Part shown: positions 34,422-48,689 of the stretch, piece after piece | Layout of the letters: every line of letters starts with the position of its first letter | Numbering within the stretch: position 1 is the stretch's first letter | From: Bugula neritina | Lineage: Eukaryota > Bryozoa > Gymnolaemata > Cheilostomatida > Bugulidae | DNA length: 64,000 bases | Reading direction: 5' to 3' | NCBI GenBank assembly: GCA_964035545.1 | Contig: OZ037766.1 | Coordinates: forward strand, 26,626,343-26,690,342 | Program-made: the position numbers and the translations under genes | Notes under the pieces: generated by a model | Seen by the model: the letters and a program-made list of their open reading frames with translations, nothing else | What the model was told of the DNA's origin: nothing | Databases searched by the model: none

Positions 34422-36156
34422 TTGAAACATTATTGTTGTAAATAGAGGAGAAAACTTCTAATAAATTTCTATGACTGGCGTACAACAGTACAGATTTCTC
34501 TATGCAGCAGGGCAGTTGAATATCTCAATGAAAATAGTCAAGGGTTGATCATGCAAGCGGCTTTCTTTTGTACATAATTTTGGTAGCTCTAGGAAAAACT
34601 GTTAGCAAATTCATTAACCCAAATTACACAGAAATTTCTGTAATTTTATTGAATTTTTAAACACTAGAAATTTCAACAACTGTTTTTAACTTTCTATATC
34701 CACATTTTACTTTAGACTGTTGGCATTTGGCTGCATTGTAGTTTTAGTATGATAGATCAAACTGTGGGTGTGCCTGGGTTTTTATTTCAAGCAAGTTAAT
34801 GTGTTGTAACTCCTATTTTAATGTGAATTTCATCTGGGTTGTATATCAATAAATTATAAAATATAAAATACAAACTGAGTAAATAATGTTATATTCCATC
34901 ACATCACATAAGGCATCGGGACTGCATTAGTAATTTGAATCACTAGAAAGTCAGAGATTTTTCTAACATGCCTAATATTGAATTTTTTAATGTTTTAAAT
35001 AAAAATATAGAAGCTTAAATAGCAGGACCTTTATTAGTGATATATTTTACATCTATATAAACCAAGCAAGCTGTAACTGGCTGAATAATTTGGTGAACTA
35101 GACATGTTGTAACAAAAGTAGGTCTAAAGATATGCATTTATTGTTGAACAATACTTGTTGGGTTTCAGGATTTATTAAGCTGAAGTAAAGCTAGCTTTAT
35201 GGAAATATACAGCTAGTAAAATATGTTTATATACAGCAATAATGCTTGGCTGAAGCGTGACTAAACAATTCTATCATTATTACAACGAGAAGATCGTCAG
35301 CTTTCCTTTAAGCTTTGAAATGAAACATTTTATAAATGAATAGCATACCATAGAAGCTATCATCTTTGTCAAGTGCGGAAATACTTATAAGAATGAAAAC
35401 CCTCAGGTAGCTTGTGAACACCCCTTTAGCCAATAGTTTTTCTTAAACTCCAACTAACAAATTATATATTATTTTGGTCGACTGCAGTCAAGAAAGTTTT
35501 TTAAAATTATTTGTTTATAATGTGTAGTTTAGAGAAAAATCATTATACTTAGCTACAAATAAATAAAAAGTAGTTCTAAATTCATAAACTACTAATTCAA
35601 CATGGCTCTAAGCAAAGAATTATATTTGGTCATCTTGCATAGACATTTACATATAAACTTAATAGGAAAGTCCGTAAAAAAAGTATTTTAGCATATATAT
35701 AAACTTAAAAGTTGAAATTTTCTAAAAGTTTAATACAACTTCTGATTTCGTTATATATATATAGAGCTTCACAAAACAAAGTTTCAGCACTTGAAAATTT
35801 AACAATCTTCCATCTCCTTTATTTTCATGGATTTGCTGTACGCGTATGTTTTACCCTTAAGCAGAATAGAAACCATGTTGTAATTTGCAAGCAGTTGCCT
35901 TCTCATGAAAGCTACCTTGTTTCCTAGAAGCTATCAGCTATATGACAAATAGATAGCCTATGCTCTTAGTACTACAAGCTATATTGGTAAACCTCACAAC
36001 TGAACTATGAAGCTAATAGCTGAAAGATTAAAAATTAGATACTATAAATATAAGTAATGTAGATAAGAAAATATAGTTTTTATACAAAAATCGTTGACTG
36101 CAGTGAATTTACTATAACACAAACTAATATTGAATATCTGGCTGGAATAAATATAC
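34422..36156. other. Intergenic region between TUBGCP3 and the IgGFc-binding-domain gene
   Basis: The TUBGCP3 3' UTR with AATAAA at 34460-34465, then AT-rich sequence without recognisable genes. A 71-codon frame at 35712-35927 has no similarity I recognise and no splice context; it is not called. The promoter of the next gene should be near the right end. Confidence 0.4.
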
Positions 36157-39100
36157 ATGTTCTCTTCGCCTCACCAAATAATGCTGTGGTTGGTTTGGTT
36201 TCTACTGACTCTACCCTGTGCCCTAGGTAAGTTTTTTTACATTGGTAATTATTGAGGTGTAGTGTTAGCAGCATTAGCTATTTGAGTTTAGCCTTATTGA
36301 TTTACGTTTATGTGCACATGTCTGTTTTGAAATACATTCAAGTAAATTTATTTACGTGTGTTCATTATAAATTTGAGTAATTCATGTGAGTGTTTATTAT
36401 ATATTATTTATTGTTGTTGCATATCACAGCATATATTGCAGTTGCATAATCCCATGTACAACAAAATTTCCTTTTGCTCTTACAAAAGTGTGTTTGGCTG
36501 TTCATACAGTTTTTTACGTTGAAACTCTTTGCATGATAACAATGCAGGTGTGAGCTCAGAAGGTATGGAGTTTAGACTAGTGTTTATGGACAACATTGTG
36601 GACTACCCTTTAAATCGGGACGTTGACCTCTATCTGTGTAATTCTCAGCCAATGACAGCAAATGTTACAGTTGAGCATCCTTATTTCACTCGTCGGAGTT
36701 GTCTCTCTCCACAAACAGTAATTGTACCACCAGATGACTGCCAGAGAGTGTCCATGTGCTCAGAAATCAGGTAGCAGACAAAACTAATGTTTAGTGAAAA
36801 CAATTTATTAATCTTAGTACCTAGTCTTGTGTAATGTGTCAATATATTGTATGCAACAGGCATTACAATAATGTTTTGTTTGATATTGGTATATTGGTTT
36901 ACGTAAACACTACTGCTGTTTTTTTAATTTGGTGAACTACTATACACTATCAAAAGTAGCGCAATATAAAAATTGAAGAAAATTTTTCCAATCTTGTTTC
37001 TGTTATTTTGCTCATATCAAACATCTCCCTGGTCTGATGTCACATTATGCTCTTCCATTTTTCAGAATTAAACTCTTTTACCCTGAATTTTATCACTTAC
37101 TTTCCACTAATGTAGAACAATGACTATTCAACTGCTAAATGCATTTCTATTTCTATGTATAGTTCATATGTCTAAAGTACTTGCTAAAATGTACTAAGTA
37201 TACGCAAAATATTGCATCTTCTTTTCATTCTCAGACACACTTACATCGATGGCTCACTCTCAAGAAAAGTTGTGGTCATTTCCGCCGACTCTCCAATTTC
37301 TGTGCACGGATTCAACGTAGAGAAGTTCTCAGCCGACTCGTTCCTCGTGTTGCCGTGGAGTATGGCTTCTAGAGTTTACTACGTCATGTCCTACTCGCCA
37401 CAGAGCATACAGACGCAGTTTGCTGTGGTTACAGCAGAAGTTACGAAAATCAGAGTTGTAATTCCTGACAGAGTAAACGAAACAATTTATGTGGATTACA
37501 GAGGAATACGATATTCAAATGGTAAATAATGTACATGTCTGTAACGCCTGCAAGAAAAACTTTGCTTAGGTAGCATAATTGTTGAACTCATAGTTATTAA
37601 AGTTACCGTATTACACTTGTTATTTTCCATGGAACATCAGCTAAGTTTTTTTTAAAGCAAGGTCTGTAGAGCTGAGATTAGGCTAAACTGCTTATATTGA
37701 TAAACTACATTTAACTACTTGTACATGATTTTTGTTGCAAGAATAAATTACCAGAATGTTCTTATAATTTCTGTTTGTCAATAGGAGAGAGCTTTACATT
37801 CATTCTTCACCCTGAGAACTCTTTTCTGGCCCAATCAGCTGGAGATCTCACGGGTGTTCTCATTCAGTCTGACAAGCCAGTTGCCGTGTTCACAGGAAAT
37901 GTCAGGACTTACAATGATCTCCATCATACGTCAAGAGACCATCTGGTGGAACAGGTATCTACTGGTGGAATTGCTCAACCGTGCTATTTGTGTAGCGTTA
38001 CAGCACTATAAATATGTATCACCAAGAAAATAATATACTTGCTGTTATTTCTTGTTAAATGTGTAGTCTGGAGTGGGAAAGGAGTACTTTTATGTTCACT
38101 TTATGTGTTACAAGTGAATACAATTTTAAAAAAAATTATTTTCTCTAATATTTAATTTAGTTGAATTAAAGTTAGTATATGTCCATTGGCATACCTAATA
38201 AAATATATTAGAATTTTGCTTCAAACTACACTAAAAATGATTATTCATCGAATTACAAAAGCAGAGTCAAGGTAAGATAGGTTATTAACTGGAGCATTTG
38301 CGGAGTTGCTAATTGTATGTGGAAAAGCCTGGAACTACAGTTGTCCTATAAGGTTTTAATACATTTAAAATCTCTGTTTTGTTAGTCGAATGTTAGAAAT
38401 GTTGTTCATGATTTGTAGTTTTGATCTGATTTTTTTGCAGGTTCTACCAGTCGAGCGTTGGTCTAGAACTTTCTTTTTCACACCTACTCCTCGCAAGGTC
38501 TTAGGAGATACTCTAAAAATACTGAGTGCGGCCCCAACTACACTGACTATACAGTCTATCAATAATACTGAGAACATGACCTTTGACCTTGAACCAAGTA
38601 AGTGCATTCCACTGCTTGTCTTGAAACTCATGTCTGTAATTCTCCAACCAATCACTGAGCACATACCCAACTGTTTCCAGCTGTCCCTTTCTACTTGAAT
38701 GGCGACTCGCCCTTCATTATAACAGCATCGCCTGCGCCGGTGCTGATTGGGGTCGTGGTGAGGTCACAAGACAGCAGGCAAGTTGGCGAATCGGATCCTG
38801 CTGACCCTTCCTTCTATTTCCTGCCGTCTTCTGATAGTCTTGCAGCTGAGTACATGCTGCCGTCGTTTATAGATGCCGATGGAAAGACTTACTCTAAACC
38901 CTGCTTACTGGTAAATACTTTCAAGATTGAAATATTTTTTATCTGGTTCAGCCAGACAAACATTGTATCATTTGCTGAGTAATTTACTAACAAATATTTG
39001 ATTTTCCATGATATTTATTTTGTTACAAACAGCATATTTGAGTTGCAGTGTAGTGTTTATGGGGAACAAATCTTGTATTGCTTAAATCTTGATGCTTTCT

Positions 39101-42100
39101 TTATTTCAGCTTGTATGCCAACGCAAAGACGCCAAAGATCTATTCATTGGTGAAGATAATTTGTCTGAACTTTTAGAAGCAAACTCTGTTTCTGATAGCC
39201 TCGGGTCAGACAATTCTAGCTTGGATGGACTCCTCAGAGTGACCTTACGTGTTGACCCCAGCCTTGTGTATAAGATATATCATAAGTATAACAAAAAGTT
39301 TATGGCTATTGCCTATGGAGCCAGTGACAGGGAATCTTATGCCTCTGCATTGGGTTACGACTTTCCACCTCCACCCTGCCAGATGTCTGCCACAACTGAA
39401 GGGGATGGAGTAGACAATGATTGTGATGGATCTGTTGATGAAGAAATATGTGGGAATGGTAAAGATGATGACGGAGATAAGCTGCTTGATGAAGATTGTC
39501 TCCGTAGTGAGTCTATTTATTTATTTGAAAATATATTTATTTATTTAAAAGTCTATATATTTAATTGTGTGTTGAGACTTTTAAGCTGAATAATATTTTG
39601 ACTTAAATCTGATTTGATTCTGTCGCTCTGGTTTAGGATTGCGCTGCATGCCCTTGTACCAGCTCCTGATGTTTTATATGCAAGCAATAAAGAATTTAAA
39701 ACAATTTAGAACCTGCTGATGCATGCTGCATATATTGACCTAGATTAGTTGTAGCTAATGTAGAGAGCTGGTTTTATGAGTCTTGTATTATTTCTGTAGC
39801 ATCTTATTATGTATAGGAATAATATTATCGTTGTCTTTATTTGTGTTCCAGTAGCCCCTTTGACCTTGGGTATGTATTTACTATTGTGAATCTTCTGTTT
39901 AAAACTGATTACACAAACTAATCTTTTATTTAATGTTTATGTTTTGCACTTTCTTTCAAATTTACTAATCTATAAATAATATTCTGTTATTATTTTATGT
40001 TTAATATGTTATATACCTTTAATTTTATATCTTAGGTTTTTTTATCATCATGAATAGAGTATAAAATTTATAGTTAAACATTTCACCTTTTTGTTTTTTT
40101 ATCATTTTTATGAAGAAAAGCTCACTTAACTAATAGTAAAATTTTTATAATAAATTTTATTCTAAATTTTTCAAATTAACATTGTGTTTAAAATACAATT
40201 ATTTGTAATATTTCAGCTGAACAACCTACGAGCGGTTATGCAACAGGCACTGATTTTGCTATAGTTTTCATGTCGAACGTAGTGCGAGACGTGCGTAGTA
40301 TTAGTGTCGACGAAATGGAGCTGTATGTAGCCACCGAGTCCAAAAGTTACCTCAACATAACGTCACCATCATATGAGGGAGATGGAGCTCCATTTGTGAG
40401 TCACTCAATAACTCATCATCGCCTCCTTGGCATTTTCTAATGTCCTTGTGTTATTAAATACCTTTGATGAAATAAACCAAACAAACAAACAAACATCAGG
40501 ATATCTCATGCTAGCTGGTGATCTGTTCCATATTTGACTGCTCTAGCTACTGGCTAATCTCTTCTATTTTGAATGGGAATGACTATGGAATTTTGATTCT
40601 TGCTTTTGTCCTACTAGTGAGTCTTTTTAGCTACAAGGTGATTGGCTAATTTTGGTTTACTTTTGAAGATTATCAACAGGACTGCCGATCCCGATACGGT
40701 TTATCAGATCAGACTGAGTCCGAAGATGAGACTCTCTACTGGCACTGAGATTGGGAGGTGTGTGATCAGCTTGAAGGTGATTCGTGTGACTTCCACTAGT
40801 GACATTGTTGTTTATGGTATCAATAAGCAGCAGTTCTCTACTGATGGATTTCTCGCTCTTCCCACATCTGTAACTGGTAAGCAACACTTTAATACTCACG
40901 AAGTTAATATATAACTTTTTTAATTATTGTTTTAATACAATAAGTTGAGTTTGTAATTCTTTTGAAAGCTAAAATTTCATTTTACTGACATTGCTAATTA
41001 CTATCGGAAACAAGTTTTAAATTTAATTTCTAGGTACGCTTTTAAAAAAATGCAATCCATATTGTTGAGGAAAAATCTTTTAAATATTTAATTAAAAGCA
41101 CTATGTACTGATCATACTTGTATGTGTGGTCTTGACTGTTTTGACAGGAAGTGAATATTTTGCCTTCTGCTACTATCCAATAAACACTAATGATGATAGA
41201 TGCCAGTTTGCGGCCGTTTCTACCAGCCATAATCTCACCATCAGCATAGATCTGCCTGAGGGCGTCACAACTGACCCCCTAAGAGGCGTGTCACATACTG
41301 GACCAGTAAGCTAATTTCTCAACTCTTATTCTATTGTTCCTTGTCTGTACTTCTGTCCTTATGAAGCTTGGAGTTTATTGATTACAGCCCATGTAGTGTT
41401 AAGCGCTCTACAAAAATATATAATAAAAATATAATAATTATATAAAATTATGATGTAGAAAAACAAAAGGTTTCAGCAAATTTACCATCAATGTATATTT
41501 CACTTTAGGTTTGTTTGTTTATATTATATAATTAATTTAATTTTTCTCTTGTCTAAGCTAGTGTTAATCAATAAAACTCAAACTGCGGTGGCAGAAGACT
41601 GTTATTCAGAGTGATATTTTTATATAATCAGGTCAATCGGTTTATGTTCAATATTTTTAACTTTTTCACTCGCTGCCTTTTGTTTTTGCAGAAGACATTT
41701 CAGGTAAACCTGCTGCCATACCAAGTCCTGGAGATTCAGTCTCAAGACGACTTGACTGGTGCTAGAGTGTACACAGCAGATGGACAGCCCTTCACTTTTT
41801 ACTCTGGGAACATAAGAGCTCGTGTTCCCACCTCCAAGAGCTCTAGGGATCATCTTGTAGAACAGCTGCCACCAACTAATCTCTGGGGGAAATCCTTCTC
41901 ATCAATGCCAACTCCACGTATGTTCAACTAATATTAATGAAATATCTCTTTTATGCAAAACATTAATGGCTGCATTACAAGAAAGAATTTATAGCGTCCT
42001 TTTATTTGTACTGTTAATTTCTGGGTCACACCAAAAGAATAAATATGCTTACACTTACTATTACTATTACACTATTACACTTACATTACTATTGGTAGGT

Positions 42101-45100
42101 GCCTCACCCATTGGGGATATCTTCAAGGTCGTTGCTCGTGAGTCCAACACTCGAATCCAGTACTTCTACAGAGACCCAACCAGAGAAGCAGATCACCAAC
42201 TTGTCTCCGTCCAGAATGAGTTACCACGTGCTGGATCACACATGCAGATAGACATGGGAAGCAATGACTCTATTCACATACAGGTTGGTATCATTTGCTC
42301 ATTTTTAACCATTACTTTCAAAAATAGTAACTTTTTGTTTTCAAAATCTGCCTTATACTTTAAAATTATAAAATAACAAAAAATGGTAATTTAGGAGTTG
42401 TATCTAAATTAGTTAAAAGCGGAGTCTTTTTGTGATTTTTTGGAAACAATAACGTTAGCCCTGATTTTTAGTTTTGAAAGAACGAAATATTAAACAGTTT
42501 TCAAATGATCTGGGACTTTGCTTATATTTGAAATACCAAAACTGACTTGCAGATGGAAAAATATAAATTTATAGATACTTTGAGTACCTAACCATGTGTA
42601 GTGTAGCTTTGTGTTGTGAAGTGTGATGTAACACAGTGCAGTACATTTCAGAGTTGTGTAGTGCAGTGCAATTTGGTGCAACATAATGCAGTGGATTGTT
42701 ATTTAGTGCGGTGTGTACTGTAGTTATGACATCATGCTTTAGGCAAACCATCCTGTGTTAGTCATACAAATATCTAAGTCAGCGACACAAAGAGATACGG
42801 ATCCGGCAGCCATTGTGGTGGTTCCTGAAGAATATTGGAGTGACAGATATCGTTTTGTTACTCTGTTAAGTGGTCAGAAGTGAGTAGGCAAGATATACTG
42901 TAATTTGAGATAGTTTTTATATAATTGGCAATTGAACATTCAAACTGATAGGATATATAAAAGTAAATAACATGGTAATTTATGATGATACAATAAATTA
43001 AACTAACTTAACTAGGGCTTCAATACATTCTGTGAACATGTCAAAATATTCTGGTTTTATTGTTAAATTGCGTTTTGAAAAGAAGAGTTTGATACTTTAT
43101 ATAAGTAGCTTCACATGGTTTAAAATAATGTAGTGGCCGGTATAAAGGTTTGTGTTACAAAAGTATGAAAATTCAATTTCAGAGATAAAAATGGTCATCA
43201 GTTGGAGTTCAACAGCTCGATTATTGTGACGGTGAATAAAGCGTACAGGAAGTCCTTAGTGTTTACACATCCAGATCTGCTAGGAACTGTAGAGAACATC
43301 GGGGAGTCAGATGGTTGGGTGGATATCCCAGGAAGTAACCACGAGGGCGGCGTATTCAACGTTAGAAGTGGCCAGGGGCAAAGTGTCCTCACTAGTACAA
43401 ACCCTAATGCCACTTGGATGGCCCTGATTTTCGGGAGAGCGGATCGAGAGACTTACGGCAATGCTATTGGCCTGCATCTTCCTGCTAAGTTGCAGACGTC
43501 ACCAGACTCTGTAAGTGTGATGGTTTCATGTCATAGTATTCATATATCATTTTGTGTTCCCATATCATAATGACTTATTTTCTGTTTGTTAACCGTTAGA
43601 TCGAATTCCCATTTCAATTCAAGTCAAAGCATGTTACACTTTGCTTAATTAATGATTAACTAATTTTTAATCTTGCGCAAGTTTACAATTGATATCCCTG
43701 TAATAATCCCTACAGGAACGTGTTTTTGAAGTAGGCTAAGGACTTATTCATATGTGGCACAGAAGTAACTATGGCATAAGGCTCTTCCTAACATCACTGC
43801 TGGTGTTCGGACTTGAACTACTGACCCTGTGTTTACTAGGCCGGCACTCTAACCACAACATCATGGCTGCTAATATTTGTTTACAGAAGTAGTCTTATTA
43901 GTCTTAGTTTCAAGGTATGTTTTCATTCAAGACTATCACTGCATATATTCTACTTTGTCTGTTGTTCCACAGTGTGATTCAAGCCCGGCTCATCCTGGAG
44001 ATGGTGTAGATAATGACTGTGATGGAAGAACAGATGAAGAGCTAGATAATGGTGTAGATGACGACGGTGATTTCCTAATAGATGAAGATACCGGAACTTT
44101 GCCAGTTGGGTACAGATATGTAATGGTAAATTGTTTTATTTCACTCTCTTGTTCTAAAGTAGCGTCAAAGTATTTTGAAAACAATTGTAGAAAACCTCTT
44201 ACTTATATTTATGTCTACATCATTAAAAATTCCAAGTACCGTGACTGAGTTTGCATTGTAGCTTGGGCTACAGTGTGATGTAATGTTTTTTAATGATCTC
44301 TAAATAATGCCTATAAGTTATTTGTTTTTAGGTATTTCAAGAGAACTTTGTAGAAAAACCTCGTAACTTTGCTCTAGACGTTTACGCCACAGTATCGCAG
44401 CAAATGACTTCTCACAAAGTCTCTTGTACACTCTCTACACCCGCCTTATCAGTCTCTCGCAGATACAATATGTCGGCCATTTTGCATCACTCAAAATTTG
44501 CTGCGGGAGATCAACACGGAATACATGTAAGTGTTTTTCTAACACCCTTTGCTACTATGACTAAACCATTTGGAATGATTAAGCTGTTTTACAGCATTTT
44601 TAATTTAGTTCTGAGTTGATTATAAGACATGTGTTATTTTATTCCTGTATTTTAAAATGAGTGTTGGCGCTCAACAATGTTTGGTAATTTTACTTATATA
44701 CAAAACTAATTTTAGAGTTTCAATTTGTATCTACAGTCATGTTTTTGTTAGATGCATTTGTAGCGTTGACTCATGTTTCGATTGCTTTGTGTCGTCTGCT
44801 GTAGTTTGCCGTGTCTGCTGAACTACGCACTTACGGATCAGGAATCCAAAACAAAGCAGTTTTGGTCGAATGCAACTCTCCAGTTACTGTCATGGCCGCT
44901 AATCGAGAGACATTCTCTACTGACGCATTTGTTGTTTTTCCAGAAAGCTCTCTTGGTCAGTTTATCAACTTTTCTATCTTTGAATTGTTTTAGTAGAAAT
45001 AAGTATTAAAGAACTGAAATAATAAACTTAAAATCTAGTATTAAAATTCTCAGTTTGTTGGAATGCTCGCAACGAATCTAAAAAGTTATTCATACTGTCT

Positions 45101-47474
45101 CTTGATTTTTATAGGAAAGGAATATTATTCCATGAGCTTCTCTCCCGCTACTTTGGCTACCCAGTTTGCTGTAGTGGCTGTCAGTGACGGCATCACTGAT
45201 GTTGCATTAAACATGCCAGCAGAAGTAGCGTATCTCGGCAAAAATCAAACTCAGTTGAATGTAAAACTCAAACGTTATCAACTATTTCAGGTATATATTA
45301 TTTTATATAAAGTATATACATGTAGGCAGTGAAAAGACCATTATCTGCTAAAGTCAATGTTTTAGCAAAACCTCTTTCACCGAAGAAATTACATACTCTT
45401 TGTATGCCTTCATTAAAAATGCAGTTTTTACACTTCATTGTATTGAAAATAAACGATATATTGCTGTTATTACTATTTAGTATTGATTTATATATCGAAT
45501 ATTAGCTTTATACTTTATATTAAAGTACTGCACACTAAATTAATAATTTTTTGCACAAAGCATATATACAATATATATGAAAATAAAGAGTTATGTTTAT
45601 ACTATCCATTCTGATGATTTTTTAGTCATTTAATGTTAAAAAAATGATCTGATTTAATAAAATAATTATGATAAATTATTATAGTAATTGAATTACTGTA
45701 TTGCAGTTTTTTAAACACTAGCAATGACAGATAACTATAGTGTTTTAACATCTTTTCAAGGGACAATCAAAAGGAGATTTGACGGGGACGCATATTCAAG
45801 CCTCCCAACCCGTTGCTGTTTTCTCTGGTAACATTAGAACTAAGGTGGCCTTGTCCAACTCCCGAGACCATTTGGCTTCTCAAATCCCGCCCATTTCATC
45901 TTACGGAACTGAGTTTCAACTTGTACCTTTTCCTCACAGGTGAAAAGATAACATAGTTCAATTATATAGCTAATAGCTATACTATATTTGATATAGAAAA
46001 GATGTTGATTATATAGGATATTATAACATCTTTTCTATTTATATGACATATTATAGGACTATAGATACATCCTGTATACACTTTATATAGATAACATGAT
46101 AAAGCATCTATAGAACACTAAATTTTAAAATGTTGAAGAGCATGTGATGTAATCATGATCAGTATCTTGGCAGCTCATTCATTAGAATAATATCCCTAAG
46201 CAAATGTTGTTATTAGCATTATTATAGTTATTGGTATAAATAATATAAAGCTGGTACGATGCTGACCATCAAGCAAACAAAGTTAATACAAATAGAGCAT
46301 TAGATCTGTATATATATCTAAACAAACTAGTACATCATTCTGATCCGCGATACAGTGTAGAGTTGTGCTCTCATGTATGTAGAGTATAGGTGTAGAGTTG
46401 TGCTCTCATGTATGTAGAGTATAAGTGTAGAGTTGTGTTCTCATGTATATAGAGTATAAGTGTAGATTTTTGTCGCCATGCATACAGGTTGAGTGGAGAC
46501 ATATTCAGGGTACTCGCTGCTCACAATGAAACATCTGTACAGTATGAAGGCAAAGAGGAGATAATTCCACAAGCTGGCAGTTATATTGACCTTGATGTTA
46601 AAGGGGACGGGATGTCTATGATTACTTCTCAGTAAGTTCTCTTGTGGTAACTCCAAATTTGAAGTGAAATCAAGTTTTTAAAAGTTGATGAATTTTAAGG
46701 TGTTCGCATTGAATTTGGCTGGAAGACGCTATGGAAAGCTTTATACATGGGAATTGTTAATACTCATGTATGTAATGATGGTTTTTTAAACGTTTATAAT
46801 ACATTCTACAAGGTTTTTGTTTCACAACACTGTTTGCTACTCACTTTGTTCTGTTGCCTATTGTAGACCAGTTTTAGTAATGCAGATTCTGAAATCTCAA
46901 GAAGGAGCGGATTCAGCTCTAGAAGGTGACCCCTGCATGATGTTAGTCCCCCACTCGGCCCAGTTTGTGAATGAAATAACTCTATCCACCCCTATCTACT
47001 CAAAAGGCTATTATAAGAGCCGGGGCTACTATAACAACTACATGGTCATGTTGACGTCAGATATGAGAGGTGAGTCATATCCTGTTTTTGACCAATCAGA
47101 AATTATCTTACAACATACAAATATCTCTTAGAACAGTTTTTTTTTCATAGCTGGTTTTTACATTATCTAACTATTGTCTTCTAGCCCAACTGTCATAGTT
47201 TAGTCTAACCATTATATTTTAGTCTGACTATTGTATTTTAGTTTAACCATTTTGTTGTTTTGTTGTAGCTTTGAGATTTAACGGAGAGCAAATATCGGAT
47301 GCTCCAATTAAAATTATCAAGACAGTACCCGGCCAATACCTGTTCACCAAACTGTCACAGGAAGTGACCTCATTCACTTTGTCCGCTACACATGGACATC
47401 TGTTCTCAGGCTATCTTGTGGGCGTGGCAGACAGAGAGAGTTACTGCGTTCCTATCATCAACTCGACACTCTAG
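36157..47474 (+). CDS. Secreted protein with three IgGFc-binding-type units and two acidic metal-binding linkers, 1453 aa, 22 exons
   Basis: Exons: 36157-36226, 36548-36770, 37235-37521, 37785-37954, 38441-38597, 38681-38910, 39110-39506, 40217-40395, 40669-40876, 41148-41305, 41692-41917, 42099-42283, 42743-42879, 43183-43510, 43973-44125, 44332-44526, 44805-44955, 45115-45290, 45761-45939, 46488-46631, 46867-47069, 47269-47474 (4362 nt, all phases consistent). Exon 1 is a signal peptide (residues 1-23). Three units of 420-475 residues follow (about 24-470, 512-985, 1037-1453). Each has the family's VxxxSxxPIxVxGxN..S.DxFxxLP, EYYxMSFSP..QFAVVA, DLTGxxIQSxxPVAVFSGN..RDHLxEQ and a closing ADRESY-type motif. 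Linkers at about 478-505 and 995-1022 carry DGVDNDCDG.(V/T)DEE repeats like the MopE-type metal-binding motif. No membrane segment follows, so the protein is secreted. Related IgGFc-binding-domain proteins occur in mucus and body fluids; ligand unknown here. AATAAA at 47614-47619. Confidence 0.9.
43706..43871 (-). mobile_element. tRNA-Thr-derived SINE, copy 2 (best preserved head)
   Basis: The minus strand starts GCCATGATGTTGTGGTTAGA and continues GTGCCGGCCTAGTAAACACA, then AGTTCAAGTCC. These are an A box, an anticodon loop CTAGTAA identical to the tRNA-Thr(AGT) gene at 31397, and a B box. The body shares the GTGATGTTAGGAAGAG and AATAAGTCCTTAGCC words with the other copies. It lies in intron 43511-43972 of the IgGFc-domain gene, antisense. 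Confidence 0.88.
46355..46469. repeat. 35-bp minisatellite, about 3.3 copies
   Basis: Unit starts GTGTAGAGTTGTGCTCTCAT and ends GTAGAGTATAG, at 46355, 46390, 46425 and a partial at 46460. The array stops 18 bases before the acceptor of the exon at 46488. Confidence 0.9.
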
Positions 47475-48689
47475 CACCGAAAATTTATATTATTCATTTT
47501 TTCCTTTTCCAATAAGTTTATAACGGTGTCATATTTATATTAATTTTGCAGTTATATTTGAGCTGATAGTTTTTTATTTTTCTAGTTTTGTGTGTTGCAA
47601 TGATTCAATGTTAAATAAATTGTGAAATTATGTTTAACTTTATTCAGTGCAATTTATTAGAGCATCAGTTGTTGATTTAAAAAGTAAAGTATTCTACCAA
47701 TATGCAGAAATGTGTTCTGCCGTTTGTTGCAGTAAGATAAAGTCACAATTCTGTGTTACATAAATATAGCCTGTGTGCTGTAAGTTGATGCATCTCTCTA
47801 ATAGGTTCACAGTCTATATATGCTTACCTAATGCATAGTACCAGTACCTGTAGTAACAGTTTGTGAATGCTACTTTGATATTAGATATCTGTTCAATATA
47901 GAGCAAACATAAAACCTGTGTTTCATCACTAAAGGTCTTCATAAAATAAAAAAAATTACCAAATCAAACTCAGTATGCACTAAAAGTGCAGTTTTGGTAA
48001 TTTATACTGCTCTATAAATTACCAAAACATCACACAACAAACATTAAAACAGTGGCTAAGATTTTGCTAATTTCTGCAGTCAAGTAGCAATTTAGATACT
48101 TCCCCAGCTCTCATAATGCTAGGAGTGAAATATCCGTTGCATTTGAACCATTAAGCTGGTGTATTAAGCTACAGCATCTAATCAAAATTCTATGTTTTGC
48201 TAATTTATTAATATCACCATAGCTTAAAGTATAAATAACGACTTTAAATCAAAAGTTTTTTCCAGCTTATGCAATAATAAAATATGATTTGACATGGGTG
48301 AAAAGCACATCACAATATCTTTATGTACTTTTAATTTTAATATGTTCTGTTAAAAATTTTATAAACAGGAAACTGGCAAATGGGCAGTTAGAGTAATTCT
48401 CCATATTATAAATGAAAATGTCATCATTCTACAACTATGTTCATTGGAGTACTTATAATGGTTGTTGGATCAAAGCCAATTATGGAAGGTATTTATACAG
48501 AAACATTTTTAAAATTTTCAAACAATTGATGACTCGGCATATTTTGAGAAGCCATTCAAAGATTTGATTCTTAGAAAGACTGCAGGCAGAAGCGAAGGAT
48601 TCCATCTGGATTGAATTTCTTTGAAAGAATCATTTCTAAAAAAAATTAAAAAAAAACACAAAAAAAATTGAAAAAACTAAACAGTGAAA
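47475..48689. other. Intergenic region before the CAF1-like paralogue
   Basis: The 3' UTR of the IgGFc-domain gene with AATAAA at 47614-47619, then non-coding AT-rich sequence. An A-rich stretch at 48636-48680 lies directly upstream of the next start codon. No gene was seen. Confidence 0.45.

Noticed and set aside
35712..35927. 71-codon frame between genes
   Set aside because: There is no similarity, motif or splice context, and its length is expected by chance in this amount of sequence.
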